Assembly: GCF_001660815.1 (NCBI RefSeq)
Contig: NZ_LYMI01000078.1
Location: 1-64,000 of the forward strand
Origin: Xanthomonas nasturtii
Lineage (GTDB): Bacteria > Pseudomonadota > Gammaproteobacteria > Xanthomonadales > Xanthomonadaceae
Direction of reading: 5' to 3'
DNA length: 64,000 bases
Below the pieces are notes generated by a model. It was not told where the DNA came from and did not search any database. It worked only from the letters and a program-made list of their open reading frames with translations. The first letter of the stretch is position 1; each line of letters starts with the position of its first letter. The position numbers and the translations under genes were made by a program. This document shows, one piece after another, positions 19,079 through 28,509 of the stretch.

Positions 19079-20584
19079 ATGCACTTGCCACGTTGCCTGT
19101 GCGGCGCGGCGGCCGATGCGCATCTGCCGTTGTCGTGGCTGGCTGCGGTGGTGGTGCTGGTGATCCTGGCCCTGCTGATGCTGGCACTGGTGATTTCGGT
19201 GCTGTCGCGCCGCTTTCAGCAGCGCACCGACGTGCTGGCGCAGTCGCTGGCCAAGGCCAATGCCGACCTCGCGCTGGCCGCGCTGCACGACCCGCTCACC
19301 CGCCTGCCCAACCGCGTGCTGCTGCACGAGCATGTGCTGCAGAACATCGAACGCGCCCAGCGCCAGGGGCAGCGCTTTGCGGTGATGCTGATCAACCTGG
19401 ACGGCTTCAAGGTGGTCAACGACGGCTACGGCCATCAGCTGGGCGACCGCCTGCTGATGGTGGTGGCCGAGCGTCTGAACGCGCACCGGCGCGCAAACGG
19501 CAGCCTGGCGCGGCTGGGTGCGGACGAATTCGTGCTGGTGGCCGACATCGCCGAGCCGGAAGATGCCGCCGCCCTCGCCGCACATCTGGTGCAGGCGCTG
19601 GCGGTGCCGTTTCTGGTTGCCAACCACGAACTGCGCCTCAGCAGCAGCATTGGCATTGCGCTGTACCCGGAAGATGCCGGCAGCGAGCACCAGCTGATGA
19701 CGCATGCCGACGCAGCCATGAGCCATGCCAAGCACGCCGGCCGCAACCGCTACAGCTTTTTCGAACACTCGATGACGGCCACCACCCGTGAGCGCCTGCA
19801 GCTGCTGCAGGAACTGCCGCGCGCGCTGGAACTGGGCCAGTTCGTGCTGCATTACCAGCCCAAATACTGCGCCGACGACGGCCGCCCGATTGGTGCCGAA
19901 GCGCTGATCCGCTGGCAGCACCCCGAGCGCGGCCTGGTGCCGCTGGACAGCTTCATCCCGCTGGCCGAACGCAGCGGCATGATCGGCCTGCTCGGCAGCT
20001 GGGTGCTGCGGCAGGCCTGCCGCCAGATGCGCGACTGGCGGCAGGCCGGGCACGGCGACTGGCGGGTGGCGGTCAATCTGTCGGCGATCCAGCTGGCCTC
20101 GCCCAGCCTGCTGGACGAAGTGGCCACCACGTTGAGCGAATTCGCGCTGGCGCCGGGCCAGCTCACCCTTGAAATCACCGAAACCATGGCCATGCGCGAC
20201 GCCGACGCCTGCCTGCGCACCCTGGGCCAGCTCAACGCGCTGGGTGTGCGCATTGCCATCGACGACTTCGGCACCGGTTGTTCCAACCTGCTCTATCTGC
20301 GCAAGCTGCCCGCGCACGAGCTCAAGATCGACCGCAGCTTCGTGCAGGCCATGGACGGCAGCGCCGAAGACATCGCCATCGTGGCGGCGGTGGTGGCGCT
20401 GGCGCACACCATGCGCCTGCAGGTGGTGGCCGAAGGCGTGGAAACTGCCGCCCAGCGCAACACCCTGGAGCGGCTGGGCTGCGACCAGCTGCAAGGCCAT
20501 CTGCTGGGCCGCCCGATGGACGCCGAGCGCTTCATCGCCACCGTGGTCGCCCAGCGCGACGGCCCGCGACGCCTCGTCGGCTGA
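19079..20584 (+). CDS. GGDEF-EAL protein, probable c-di-GMP phosphodiesterase
   Basis: Membrane protein with a GGDEF domain followed by an EAL domain. From ATG 19079 it has 501 residues, with one membrane segment (LSWLAAVVVLVILALLMLALV). The GGDEF motif is GADEF (about residue 147), so cyclase activity is doubtful. The EAL domain keeps GAEALIRW, NLS, ITET, DDFGTG, LKIDRSF, EGVET and QGHLLGRP, so hydrolysis of c-di-GMP is likely. The frame is open upstream to 18905, overlapping the previous gene, and the true start is uncertain. GAMHLP at the start, followed by CGAAADAHLPLSWL, resembles the end of an MHYT sensor that has lost its front part. Confidence 0.8.
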   Translation: MHLPRCLCGAAADAHLPLSWLAAVVVLVILALLMLALVISVLSRRFQQRTDVLAQSLAKANADLALAALHDPLTRLPNRVLLHEHVLQNIERAQRQGQRFAVMLINLDGFKVVNDGYGHQLGDRLLMVVAERLNAHRRANGSLARLGADEFVLVADIAEPEDAAALAAHLVQALAVPFLVANHELRLSSSIGIALYPEDAGSEHQLMTHADAAMSHAKHAGRNRYSFFEHSMTATTRERLQLLQELPRALELGQFVLHYQPKYCADDGRPIGAEALIRWQHPERGLVPLDSFIPLAERSGMIGLLGSWVLRQACRQMRDWRQAGHGDWRVAVNLSAIQLASPSLLDEVATTLSEFALAPGQLTLEITETMAMRDADACLRTLGQLNALGVRIAIDDFGTGCSNLLYLRKLPAHELKIDRSFVQAMDGSAEDIAIVAAVVALAHTMRLQVVAEGVETAAQRNTLERLGCDQLQGHLLGRPMDAERFIATVVAQRDGPRRLVG

Positions 20585-20792
20585 GCAACACACGGCGTCA
20601 AACGCCCGCCCACGCAGCCGCTCAAACGCCGCTTGGCTGAGCCGAGCACCAGGCCAGACCGCTACAGCAACGCAGCAGCTCCGCGGTGCAGTGCTTCCAC
20701 CACGCAGCCACAACTTCCCGCCAGCGGCTCAGCTCGCGGCTACTGCTGTTCCGAATCCCCAATCCCGATTCCCGACTCCCCGCCCCACAAAC

Positions 20793-20808
20793 TGGAACGC
20801 CGCTTGCA
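20793..20808 (+). promoter_or_regulatory. sigma54 promoter of flhB
   Basis: TGGAACGCCGCTTGCA has GG at 20794-20795 and GC at 20806-20807, with 10 bases between. Predicted start is near 20819, 21 bases before the flhB ATG. Confidence 0.8.
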
Positions 20809-20839
20809 TCAGCTGGGTTAATCCCCTACCGGCACCTCC

Positions 20840-21970
20840 ATGTCCGAGTCCGACGACGGCGGCGAGCGTACAGAGCTTCCCACCGAAAAACGCCTGCGCG
20901 AGGCGCGTGAGCAGGGCAACATCCCGCAATCGCGGGAGTTGTCCACCGCCGCGGTGTTCGGCGCCGGCGTGTTTGGCCTGATGGCACTGGCGGGCGGCAT
21001 CGGCAATGGCACGGCAGTGTGGATGAAGACCGCGCTCAGCCCCGACCCGAGAATGCGCGAAAACCCGATGGCGCTGTTTGGCCACTTCGGCGACCTGCTG
21101 ATGCAGCTGCTGTGGGTGATGCTGCCGTTGATCGGCGTCTGCCTGCTGGCCGGGCTGGCCGGCCCGCTGCTGATGAGCGGCCTGCATTTTTCCGGCAAGG
21201 CCATCATGCCCGACCTCAACAAGCTCAACCCGGCCAACGGGATCAAACGCATGTGGGGCAGCAACAGCCTGGCCGAGCTGGTCAAGTCGATCCTGCGCCT
21301 GCTGTTCGTCGGCCTGGCGGCCTGGCTGTGCATCTCCAAGAACCTGCACGGCCTGCGCTCGCTGGTGAACCAGCCGCTGGAACAGGCCGTGGGCAACGGC
21401 CTGGACTTCACCAAGAGCCTGCTGTTCTACACCGCCGGGGCCTTGGTGCTGCTGGCCGCCATCGACGCGCCGTACCAGAAGTGGAACTGGATGCGGAAGC
21501 TCAAGATGACCCGCGAAGAGATCAAGCGCGAGATGAAAGAGAGCGAGGGCAGCCCGGAAGTGAAGGGCCGCATCCGCCAGATGCAGATGCAGATGTCGCA
21601 GCGCCAGATGATGGAAGCGGTGCCCAAGGCCGACGTGGTGCTGATGAATCCGACCCACTTCGCGGTGGCGCTCAAGTACGAGGGCGGCAAGATGCGCGCC
21701 CCGATCGTGGTGGCCAAGGGCGTGGACGAAATGGCCTTCCGCATCCGCGAAGCCTGCGAACAGCACCGGGTGGCGATCGTCACCGCACCGCCTTTGGCAC
21801 GCGCCTTGTATAGGGAAGCACAAATCGGCAAGGAAATTCCCGTGAGACTCTATTCGGTCGTGGCCCAGGTGCTCTCCTACGTCTACCAGCTGCGTGGCTG
21901 GAACGGTGGCCCGATGCCGGAATTGCCGTCGTTGGACGTGGATGAGTTCGGCAAGGGAGCCAGCGCATGA
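20840..21970 (+). CDS. flhB: flagellar export switch protein FlhB
   Basis: FlhB is the export-gate component that changes specificity from rod/hook to filament substrates. The 376-residue product has a charged N-terminus (TELPTEKRLREAREQGNIPQSRE), four membrane segments, and the autocleavage motif NPTH at residues 270-273 (VVLMNPTHFAVALKYE). It is driven by its own sigma54 promoter and overlaps flhA by four bases (ATGA). Confidence 0.97.
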   Translation: MSESDDGGERTELPTEKRLREAREQGNIPQSRELSTAAVFGAGVFGLMALAGGIGNGTAVWMKTALSPDPRMRENPMALFGHFGDLLMQLLWVMLPLIGVCLLAGLAGPLLMSGLHFSGKAIMPDLNKLNPANGIKRMWGSNSLAELVKSILRLLFVGLAAWLCISKNLHGLRSLVNQPLEQAVGNGLDFTKSLLFYTAGALVLLAAIDAPYQKWNWMRKLKMTREEIKREMKESEGSPEVKGRIRQMQMQMSQRQMMEAVPKADVVLMNPTHFAVALKYEGGKMRAPIVVAKGVDEMAFRIREACEQHRVAIVTAPPLARALYREAQIGKEIPVRLYSVVAQVLSYVYQLRGWNGGPMPELPSLDVDEFGKGASA

Positions 21971-24060
21971 GCGCCCGCCCCGCTCCGATGAATGCCCGCC
22001 GCGTGATGGAGCTGCTGCGCAACGGCCTGGGCGCCCCGCTGGCCTTGATGGCCATGCTGTCCATGCTGATGGTGCCGCTGGCCGCACCGGTGCTGGATGC
22101 GCTGTTCACCTTCAACATCGCCATCTCGCTGATGGTGCTGCTGGCGGTGGTGTACGTGCAGCGCCCGCTGGAATTCACCATTTTCCCGATCGTGCTGTTG
22201 ATGACCACGATGCTGCGGCTGGCGCTCAACGTCGCCTCCAGCCGCGTGATCCTGATCAACGGCCAGGACGGCCACGCCGCAGCCGGCAAGGTCATCGAGG
22301 CCTTCGGCCAGTTCGTGATCGGCGGTAACTACGCCGTGGGCATCGTGGTGTTCGCGATCCTGACCATCATCAACTTCGTGGTGATCACCAAGGGTGCCGG
22401 GCGCGTGTCGGAAGTGACCGCCCGCTTCATCCTGGACGCCATGCCCGGCAAGCAGATGGCCATCGACGCCGACCTCAACGCCGGTTTGCTGACGCGCGAG
22501 GAAGCCAAGGCCCGGCGCGAAGAAGTGCGCGAGGAAGCCGACTTCTACGGCGCGATGGACGGTGCCAACAAGTTCATCCGCGGCGACGCCATCGCCGCCA
22601 TCCTGATCCTGTTCATCAACCTTATCGGCGGCATGGCGGTGGGCATGTTCCAGCACGGCATGAGCTTCATGGATGCCGCGTCCACGTATACCTTGCTGTC
22701 GATCGGCGACGGCCTGGTGGCGCAGCTGCCGGCCCTGCTGGTGTCGTCTTCGGTCGCCTTGCTGGTGACCCGCGCCTCGCGTGCGCAGGACATGCGCGGC
22801 GCCATGATCAGCCAGGTGTTCGGCCAGCACCGCGCCCTGGCGGTAGCGGCAGCCATCCTGGGCCTGGTCGGCCTGGTGCCGGGCATGCCGAACGTCGCGT
22901 TTTTGACGCTGGGCCTGATCCTGGGCGTGATCGCCTGGAAAATGTACAAGCGCAGCCTGGTGGTCGCCCCCACCGGCGACCCGGCCACCGATCCGCAGGC
23001 GGCTGCGGCCGCCACCGCCGCCCAGGCCAGTTCGGAATTGAGCTGGGACGAACTGCGCCCGATCGACCCGCTGGGCCTGGAAGTGGGCTACCGGCTCATC
23101 CCGCTGGTGGACAAGAACCAGGGCGGCGAACTGATGGCGCGGATCAAGGGCGTGCGCCGCAAGCTCACCCAGGACATCGGCTTCCTGGTGCCGCCGGTGC
23201 ATATCCGCGACAACCTGGAGTTGTCCGCCAACGCTTACCGCCTGCTGGTGCACGGCGTGCCGGTGGCCACCGCCGAAATCTATTCCGACCGTGAGCTGGC
23301 GCTGGACCCGGGCGGCGCGCTCGGCCAGCTCGACGGCATTCCCGGCAAGGACCCCGCATTCGGCCTGGACGCCACCTGGATCCAGCCGCATCAGCGCGCC
23401 TATGCCGAATCGATGGGCTATACCGTGGTCGACCCGGCCACCGTGGTCGCCACGCATCTGTCGCACCTGATCCGCGAACACGCCCCGGAACTGCTCGGCC
23501 ACGAAGAAGTGCAGCAGTTGCTGGCCACCCTGGCCAAGACCGCGCCCAAGATGGTCGAAGACCTCACCCCGAAGGCGCTGCCGCTGTCGGTGGTGGTGCG
23601 CGTGCTGCAGAACCTGCTGATCGAGCGCATCCCGGTGCGCCAGCTGCGCAAGATCGTCGAAGCGCTGGTGGAGCACGCCCCGCACAGCCAGGACCCGGCC
23701 ACCCTCACTGCCGCCGTGCGCACCTCGCTGGGCCGCTTCATCGTGCAGGAAATCGCCGGCATGTCGGCCGAGTTGCCGGTATTCACCCTGGCCCCGCAGC
23801 TGGAGCGCGTGCTGCAGGAATCCACCCACGGCAACGGCGTGGCGCTGGAACCCGGCCTGGCCGAGCGCCTGCACCAGAGCCTGGCCGATTGCGTCGGCAA
23901 GCAGGAAGCCCGCAACGAACCGGCCGTAGTGCTGGTGCCCGGCCAGGTCCGCGCCGCCCTGGCCCGTCTGGTCCGCCACAGCGTGCCGACCCTGTCGGTG
24001 CTGGCCTATAGCGAAGTGCCGGAAGACAAGCGCCTGAAGCTGGTCGGCACCATCAGCTGA
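21967..24060 (+). CDS. flhA: flagellar export gate protein FlhA
   Basis: FlhA forms the cytoplasmic nonameric ring of the export gate and couples proton flow to export. The 697-residue product has about eight membrane segments in its first 330 residues, including the family stretch LEFTIFPIVLLMTTMLRLALN and the FHIPEP-type loop region (TARFILDAMPGKQMAIDADLN). The soluble C-terminal domain (about 360-697) docks chaperone-substrate pairs. A second ATG at 21988 is possible. No clear terminator follows. Confidence 0.97.
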   Translation: MSARPAPMNARRVMELLRNGLGAPLALMAMLSMLMVPLAAPVLDALFTFNIAISLMVLLAVVYVQRPLEFTIFPIVLLMTTMLRLALNVASSRVILINGQDGHAAAGKVIEAFGQFVIGGNYAVGIVVFAILTIINFVVITKGAGRVSEVTARFILDAMPGKQMAIDADLNAGLLTREEAKARREEVREEADFYGAMDGANKFIRGDAIAAILILFINLIGGMAVGMFQHGMSFMDAASTYTLLSIGDGLVAQLPALLVSSSVALLVTRASRAQDMRGAMISQVFGQHRALAVAAAILGLVGLVPGMPNVAFLTLGLILGVIAWKMYKRSLVVAPTGDPATDPQAAAAATAAQASSELSWDELRPIDPLGLEVGYRLIPLVDKNQGGELMARIKGVRRKLTQDIGFLVPPVHIRDNLELSANAYRLLVHGVPVATAEIYSDRELALDPGGALGQLDGIPGKDPAFGLDATWIQPHQRAYAESMGYTVVDPATVVATHLSHLIREHAPELLGHEEVQQLLATLAKTAPKMVEDLTPKALPLSVVVRVLQNLLIERIPVRQLRKIVEALVEHAPHSQDPATLTAAVRTSLGRFIVQEIAGMSAELPVFTLAPQLERVLQESTHGNGVALEPGLAERLHQSLADCVGKQEARNEPAVVLVPGQVRAALARLVRHSVPTLSVLAYSEVPEDKRLKLVGTIS

Positions 24061-24126
24061 GGTTTGTCGCTGTTACGCCGCGCAACCCATGACATGCCAT
24101 GGACCCGGCAAGGTCGCCGCCCTATT

Positions 24127-24272
24127 TAGGAGCGACCTCGGTCGCGAGGGCGTTAGCGGAACGCCCCATCGCGCCCAGGTGCCCTGCGACACGCTGCGCT
24201 GCCCCTTGTAGAAACGCCCTTCGGCGCGACAGGCGTTACCGGGACAGTCCATCGCGCCCAAGGGCGCTCCTA
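24127..24272. repeat. Xanthomonas-type intergenic inverted repeat
   Basis: Starts TAGGAGCG (24127-24134) and ends with its complement CGCTCCTA (24265-24272); inner parts repeat CGCGACCGAGG-like and CATCGCGCCCA elements. This kind of palindromic unit is common between genes in Xanthomonas genomes. It lies 3' of flhA and may act as a transcript end; the rest of 24061-24602 holds no supported gene. Confidence 0.6.
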
Positions 24273-24602
24273 AGGAGTTGTCAGCTCCCCGCCGTCACCA
24301 CGCCGGCCGGCAATGCCTGCAGACCGGCGACCGACCGCCGTCTCCGGCGTCGGAAAGCCGCCACTGGCCCGGACCTCCAATCGATTGCACGACGCCAGCC
24401 ATTTCCAGGCGTTCCGGGCCCGCCACGTTCGGCGCCCAGCCCGCCGGCGCATCCACCGGCACGGTGACGCCCACGTATTGCACTACCGCAAAAAATGTCA
24501 AGCATGCCAATGACTTGAAAGCGCCAACCCGGGCCGAACGCACAGATTCCGCCCCGTCCCCGATCACCCGGATCCCCGCGCCGGACCCCCGGCATCCCGT
24601 TT

Positions 24603-24618
24603 TGGCACACCGCATGCA
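24603..24618 (+). promoter_or_regulatory. sigma54 promoter of flhF
   Basis: TGGCACACCGCATGCA has GG at 24604-24605 and GC at 24616-24617 with spacing 10. Predicted start is near 24629, giving a leader of about 150 bases before flhF. Confidence 0.8.
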
Positions 24619-24776
24619 TTAGCTCTGGCGAGACCGCAGCCAGCAACACCGCTACGGGGCGCGCGCAGGACTTGGAACAACGAACGGGACAGGCAACTCA
24701 TGACGCTGGCAACACACCCACATTCATCGCGCACCCGCCCGGCGTCCGGCGGGTCCCGTTCCTGGAGGCACTTCGC

Positions 24777-26447
24777 ATGAAAATCAAACGCTTCGTTGCC
24801 CCGGACATGCGCACCGCATTCCGCATGGTGCGTGAAGAACACGGCCCGGACGCAGTGATCCTGTCCAACCGTCGCACCGCCGAAGGCATCGAGATCGTCG
24901 CTGCCAGCAACTACGACGAAGAACTCGTGCAGCGCGCCCTGGAAACCGCGCGCTCCGAGCCGCCGGCTGCACACAGCGAGCCGGCGCCCATCCAGCAGGC
25001 AGCTGCCCGCCCGGCCGCGCCGGTGCACGCGCCGCTCAAGCCGGCTGCCGAGGCCAACGTGAGCCAGCGCCAGCGCGTTGCCAGCGCCGCCGAAGACATG
25101 ATCGCCGCCATGGCGCTGCGCCAGCCGGTCAACGTGCCGCGCCAGGCGCCGGTCGCCGCACCGGTGCGCACCGCCTCCATCCCTTCGCCGGCCGCCCAGG
25201 CGCTGGCCCATGCGGTTGCCGTCACCACTGCACCGCGCCAGGAACACGCGCTGTCGGCCGTGCCGGAACAGCTGTTCGCCGACTTTTTGACGACCGCCCC
25301 GGTGCAGCGCCCGGCCGTGCAGGCCGCCCCGGTGCAGGCGCCGACCCCGATCATGGCCGCCGCCGCTGCCCCCGTGCATGCCGGCTACGGCCAGGACGAA
25401 GACGACCGCGACGACGCAGCCGACTTCGATCTGGACGACGCGCTGCCGCAGATCCTGCCGCCTGCCGCGTTACCTCCGATCGTCGTCGCTCCCGCCGCGC
25501 TGGCCGCGGTGCCGGTTGCCGCTGCTCCGGCGCCGCAGAACGACGAAGAACTCAAGCAGCTGCGCGGTGAGCTGGCGCTGATGCGCCAGATGATCGAGCG
25601 CGAAATGAACCGCCTCACCGACGAGCGCCTGCGTGGCTCCCCGGTGCGTGCGCAGGCCCTGGAGCTAATGGACGACTACGGCTTCGACGCCGGCCTGATC
25701 CGCGACGTGGCCCTGCAGATTCCGGCCGATACCGAATTGCACCGTGGCCGCGGGCTGATGCTGGGCCTGTTGTCCAAGCGTCTGCCGGTCGCCCCGGTCG
25801 ACCCGCTGGAACGCGGCGGCGTGATCGCCCTGGTCGGCCCGACCGGTGCCGGCAAGACCACCACCATCGCCAAGCTCGCCCAGCGCTTCGCTGCCCAGCA
25901 CGCCCCGCGCGACGTGGCCCTGGTGACCACCGACACCCAGCGCGTCGGCGGCCGCGAGCAGCTGCACAGCTACGGCCGTCAGCTCGGCATCGCGGTGCAC
26001 GAAGCCGACAGCGCCGAAAGCCTGCTGGACCTGCTCGAGCGTCTGCGCGATTACAAGCTGGTACTGATCGACACCGCCGGCATGGGCCAGCGCGACCGCG
26101 CCCTGGCCGCGCAGCTGAACTGGCTGCGCGCCGCCCAGCAGGTCACCTCGCTGCTGGTGCTGCCCGCCAACGCCCATTTTTCCGACCTCGACGAGGTCGT
26201 ACGCCGCTTCGCCCACGCCAAACCCCAAGGCGTGGTGCTGACCAAACTCGACGAGACCGGCCGCTTCGGCAGCGCCTTGTCGGTGGTGGTCGACCACCAA
26301 ATGCCCATCACCTGGGTGACTGACGGACAGCGGGTCCCTGACGACCTGCACCGCGCCAATGCCGCCAGTCTCGTTCTTCGTCTTGAAGATTTGCGGCGCG
26401 CTGCCGATAAGCCCTGTACTCCGGAGCACAACCATGCAGTCGCGTGA
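24777..26447 (+). CDS. flhF: flagellar placement GTPase FlhF
   Basis: FlhF is an SRP-type GTPase that sets the polar site and number of flagella with FleN. The 556-residue protein starts MKIKRFVAPDMRTAFRMVREEHG, the family's typical N-terminus. It has a long Ala/Pro-rich linker (about residues 60-270), then NG domains with P-loop GPTGAGKTTTIAKLA (about 353-367), the DTQRVGGREQL motif, DTAGMGQRD and TKLDETGRFG. ATG 24777 has GGAGG eight bases upstream; an ATG 105 bases earlier in frame is not supported. It overlaps fleN by 14 bases. Confidence 0.95.
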   Translation: MKIKRFVAPDMRTAFRMVREEHGPDAVILSNRRTAEGIEIVAASNYDEELVQRALETARSEPPAAHSEPAPIQQAAARPAAPVHAPLKPAAEANVSQRQRVASAAEDMIAAMALRQPVNVPRQAPVAAPVRTASIPSPAAQALAHAVAVTTAPRQEHALSAVPEQLFADFLTTAPVQRPAVQAAPVQAPTPIMAAAAAPVHAGYGQDEDDRDDAADFDLDDALPQILPPAALPPIVVAPAALAAVPVAAAPAPQNDEELKQLRGELALMRQMIEREMNRLTDERLRGSPVRAQALELMDDYGFDAGLIRDVALQIPADTELHRGRGLMLGLLSKRLPVAPVDPLERGGVIALVGPTGAGKTTTIAKLAQRFAAQHAPRDVALVTTDTQRVGGREQLHSYGRQLGIAVHEADSAESLLDLLERLRDYKLVLIDTAGMGQRDRALAAQLNWLRAAQQVTSLLVLPANAHFSDLDEVVRRFAHAKPQGVVLTKLDETGRFGSALSVVVDHQMPITWVTDGQRVPDDLHRANAASLVLRLEDLRRAADKPCTPEHNHAVA

Positions 26448-27318
26448 ATACGCCAAGCTGACCAACGCCTTCCCCCTGTCGGCGACCCGTCCCGAGCCCT
26501 TGGGCCCGGTGCGCACCATTGCCGTGACCGGTGGCAAGGGTGGCGTGGGTAAAACCAACATCTCCGCCAACCTGGCCGTGGCGCTTGCCGACATGGGCAA
26601 ACGCACCCTGCTGCTGGACGCCGACCTTGGCCTGGCCAACCTGGATGTGGTCTTGGGACTCTCGCCCAAGTACACCCTGGCCGACCTGATCGCCGGCCGT
26701 TGCACGCTCGATGAAGTGATCATCGAAGGCCCCGGCGGCGTGCTGGTGGTGCCGGCCGCGTCCGGTCGCCGCCACATGGCCGAACTGGCCCCGGCCCAGC
26801 ACATCGGCCTGGTCAACGTGTTCTCCGAACTGGAACGCGACCTGGACGTGATGGTCATCGACACCGCCGCCGGCATCACCGACAGCGTGCTGACCTTCTG
26901 CCAGGCCGCCCAGGACACCGTGGTGGTGGTCTGCGACGAGCCGGCCTCGATCACCGACGCCTACGCGCTGATCAAGGTGCTCTCCCGCGAACGCGGCGTA
27001 GACCGCCTGCAGATCATCGCCAACATGGTGCGCGACCCCAACGAAGGCCGCCTGCTGTACGACAAGCTCTCGCGCGTGTGCGAAAAGTTCCTGGGCGATG
27101 TGTCGCTGAACTATCTCGGCCACGTGCCACAGGACGACTGGTTGCGCCTGTCGGTGCAGCGGCAGCAGCCCGTCATCAAGGCCTACCCGTCCAGCCCGTC
27201 GGCGCAGGCCATCGCAGAAATCGCACGCCGTACCTCGCGCTGGCAGGCCCCCACCGTGTCGCGCGGCAACGTCGAGTTCTTTGTCGAACGCATCATCCAA
27301 CGGGGAGTGGCCGCATGA
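26434..27318 (+). CDS. fleN: MinD-like flagellar number regulator FleN (FlhG)
   Basis: FleN is a ParA/MinD-type ATPase that limits flagellar number by acting on FlhF and the master activator. The 294-residue protein has a deviant Walker A (GKGGVGKTNISANLA, about residues 34-48), LLLDADLGLANLDVVLGL and VMVIDTAAGITDSVL. ATG 26434 has GGAG seven bases upstream and overlaps the flhF end. fliA follows with an ATGA overlap, so flhF-fleN-fliA appear translationally coupled. Confidence 0.94.
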   Translation: MQSREYAKLTNAFPLSATRPEPLGPVRTIAVTGGKGGVGKTNISANLAVALADMGKRTLLLDADLGLANLDVVLGLSPKYTLADLIAGRCTLDEVIIEGPGGVLVVPAASGRRHMAELAPAQHIGLVNVFSELERDLDVMVIDTAAGITDSVLTFCQAAQDTVVVVCDEPASITDAYALIKVLSRERGVDRLQIIANMVRDPNEGRLLYDKLSRVCEKFLGDVSLNYLGHVPQDDWLRLSVQRQQPVIKAYPSSPSAQAIAEIARRTSRWQAPTVSRGNVEFFVERIIQRGVAA

Positions 27319-28082
27319 GCACCGCTACCGCAACCACGGCCAGCGCGCAGTACCGCGCCGTGCAGCGCAACAACGCCAACGACGTGGTGACCCAGCACGC
27401 CGACCTGGTCCGCCGCATCGCCCACCATCTGGCGGCGCGTCTGCCGGCCAGCGTGGAAGTGGACGACCTGATCCAGGCCGGCATGATCGGCCTGATCGAA
27501 GCCTCGCGCAGCTACGACTCCGAACAGGGCGCTTCGTTCGAAACCTATGCCTCGATCCGCATCCGCGGCTCGATGATCGACGAGATTCGACGTGGCGACT
27601 GGGTGCCGCGTTCGGTGCACCGCCGCGCCCGCGACGCCGCTGCCGCCGTGCGCAAGATCGAACAGAACACCGGCCGCGCCGCCGCCGCCACCGAAGTGGC
27701 TGCCGCGATGGAAATGCCGCTGCCCGACTACCTGCGTCTGATGGAAGACGCCGCACGTGGCCAGGTGCTGAGCCTGGAATCGCGCATCGAAGATCACGGC
27801 GAGCTGGACACCACCGCCAAGGGTGGACCCAACCCGCAGCAGATGATGGAGCGTGGCGAATTCGGCCGCGAGCTGGGCAAGGCCATCGGCCAGTTGCCCG
27901 AGCGCGAGCAGCTGGTGCTGTCGCTGTACTACGAACAGGAATTGAACCTGAAGGAAATCGGCGCCGTGCTCGGTGTCAGCGAATCGCGCGTGTGCCAGAT
28001 CCACGGCCAGGCAGTGGTGCGTTTGCGGGGCCGCCTCAAAGTCTTCGAACTGGCCGATGCCGGTGTCGAAATTGACGAATAA
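27315..28082 (+). CDS. fliA: RNA polymerase sigma factor for flagellar genes FliA (sigma28)
   Basis: FliA directs transcription of late flagellar and chemotaxis genes. The 255-residue protein has sigma region 2 (DDLIQAGMIGLIEASRSYD and ASIRIRGSMIDEIRRGDWVPRS), region 3, and a region 4 helix-turn-helix (LKEIGAVLGVSESRVCQIHGQAV). ATG 27315 follows GGGGAG and overlaps the fleN stop. Its likely targets in this window are the TMAA-N15-GCCGNTAN sites listed separately. Confidence 0.96.
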   Translation: MSTATATTASAQYRAVQRNNANDVVTQHADLVRRIAHHLAARLPASVEVDDLIQAGMIGLIEASRSYDSEQGASFETYASIRIRGSMIDEIRRGDWVPRSVHRRARDAAAAVRKIEQNTGRAAAATEVAAAMEMPLPDYLRLMEDAARGQVLSLESRIEDHGELDTTAKGGPNPQQMMERGEFGRELGKAIGQLPEREQLVLSLYYEQELNLKEIGAVLGVSESRVCQIHGQAVVRLRGRLKVFELADAGVEIDE

Positions 28083-28116
28083 TTTTTCGCGTAATTTTTC
28101 GTGTTAGGAGCTTGAT

Positions 28117-28509
28117 GTGAACAAGAACATGCGGATCCTGATCGTGGACGACTTTTCGACGATGCGACGTATCGTCAAGAATCTGTTGGGCGATCTCGGC
28201 TTCACCAATACCGCAGAGGCCGAAGACGGCAACAGCGCCCTGGCGGCGTTGCGTGCCGGCCCGTTCGATTTTGTGGTGACGGACTGGAACATGCCCGGCA
28301 TGACCGGCATCGACCTGCTGCGCAACATCCGCGCCGACGCCAAGCTCAAGCACCTGCCGGTGATGATGGTGACCGCCGAAGCCAAGCGCGAACAGATCAT
28401 CGAAGCCGCGCAGTGCGGCGTGAACGGCTACATCATCAAGCCGTTCACCGCGCAGACGCTGGAAGAAAAGCTGGGCAAGGTGTTCGAACGTCTGGCGGCC
28501 ACCGCCTGA
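28117..28509 (+). CDS. cheY: chemotaxis response regulator CheY (first set)
   Basis: CheY, when phosphorylated by CheA, binds FliM and switches motor rotation. The 130-residue receiver has the acid pair DD at residues 11-12, phosphoacceptor D56 (VVTDWNMPG), conserved Thr (VMMVTAEAK) and Lys (YIIKPF). Start GTG 28117 has AGGAG six bases upstream. It sits between fliA and cheZ, the standard order in Pseudomonas-like clusters, and overlaps cheZ. Confidence 0.96.
   Translation: MNKNMRILIVDDFSTMRRIVKNLLGDLGFTNTAEAEDGNSALAALRAGPFDFVVTDWNMPGMTGIDLLRNIRADAKLKHLPVMMVTAEAKREQIIEAAQCGVNGYIIKPFTAQTLEEKLGKVFERLAATA

Noticed and set aside
28073-28100. Possible sigma70 promoter before cheY (TTGACG ... TAATTT)
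   Set aside because: Gap of only 14 bases and it sits at the fliA end; the AATTTTTCG repeats explain the match.
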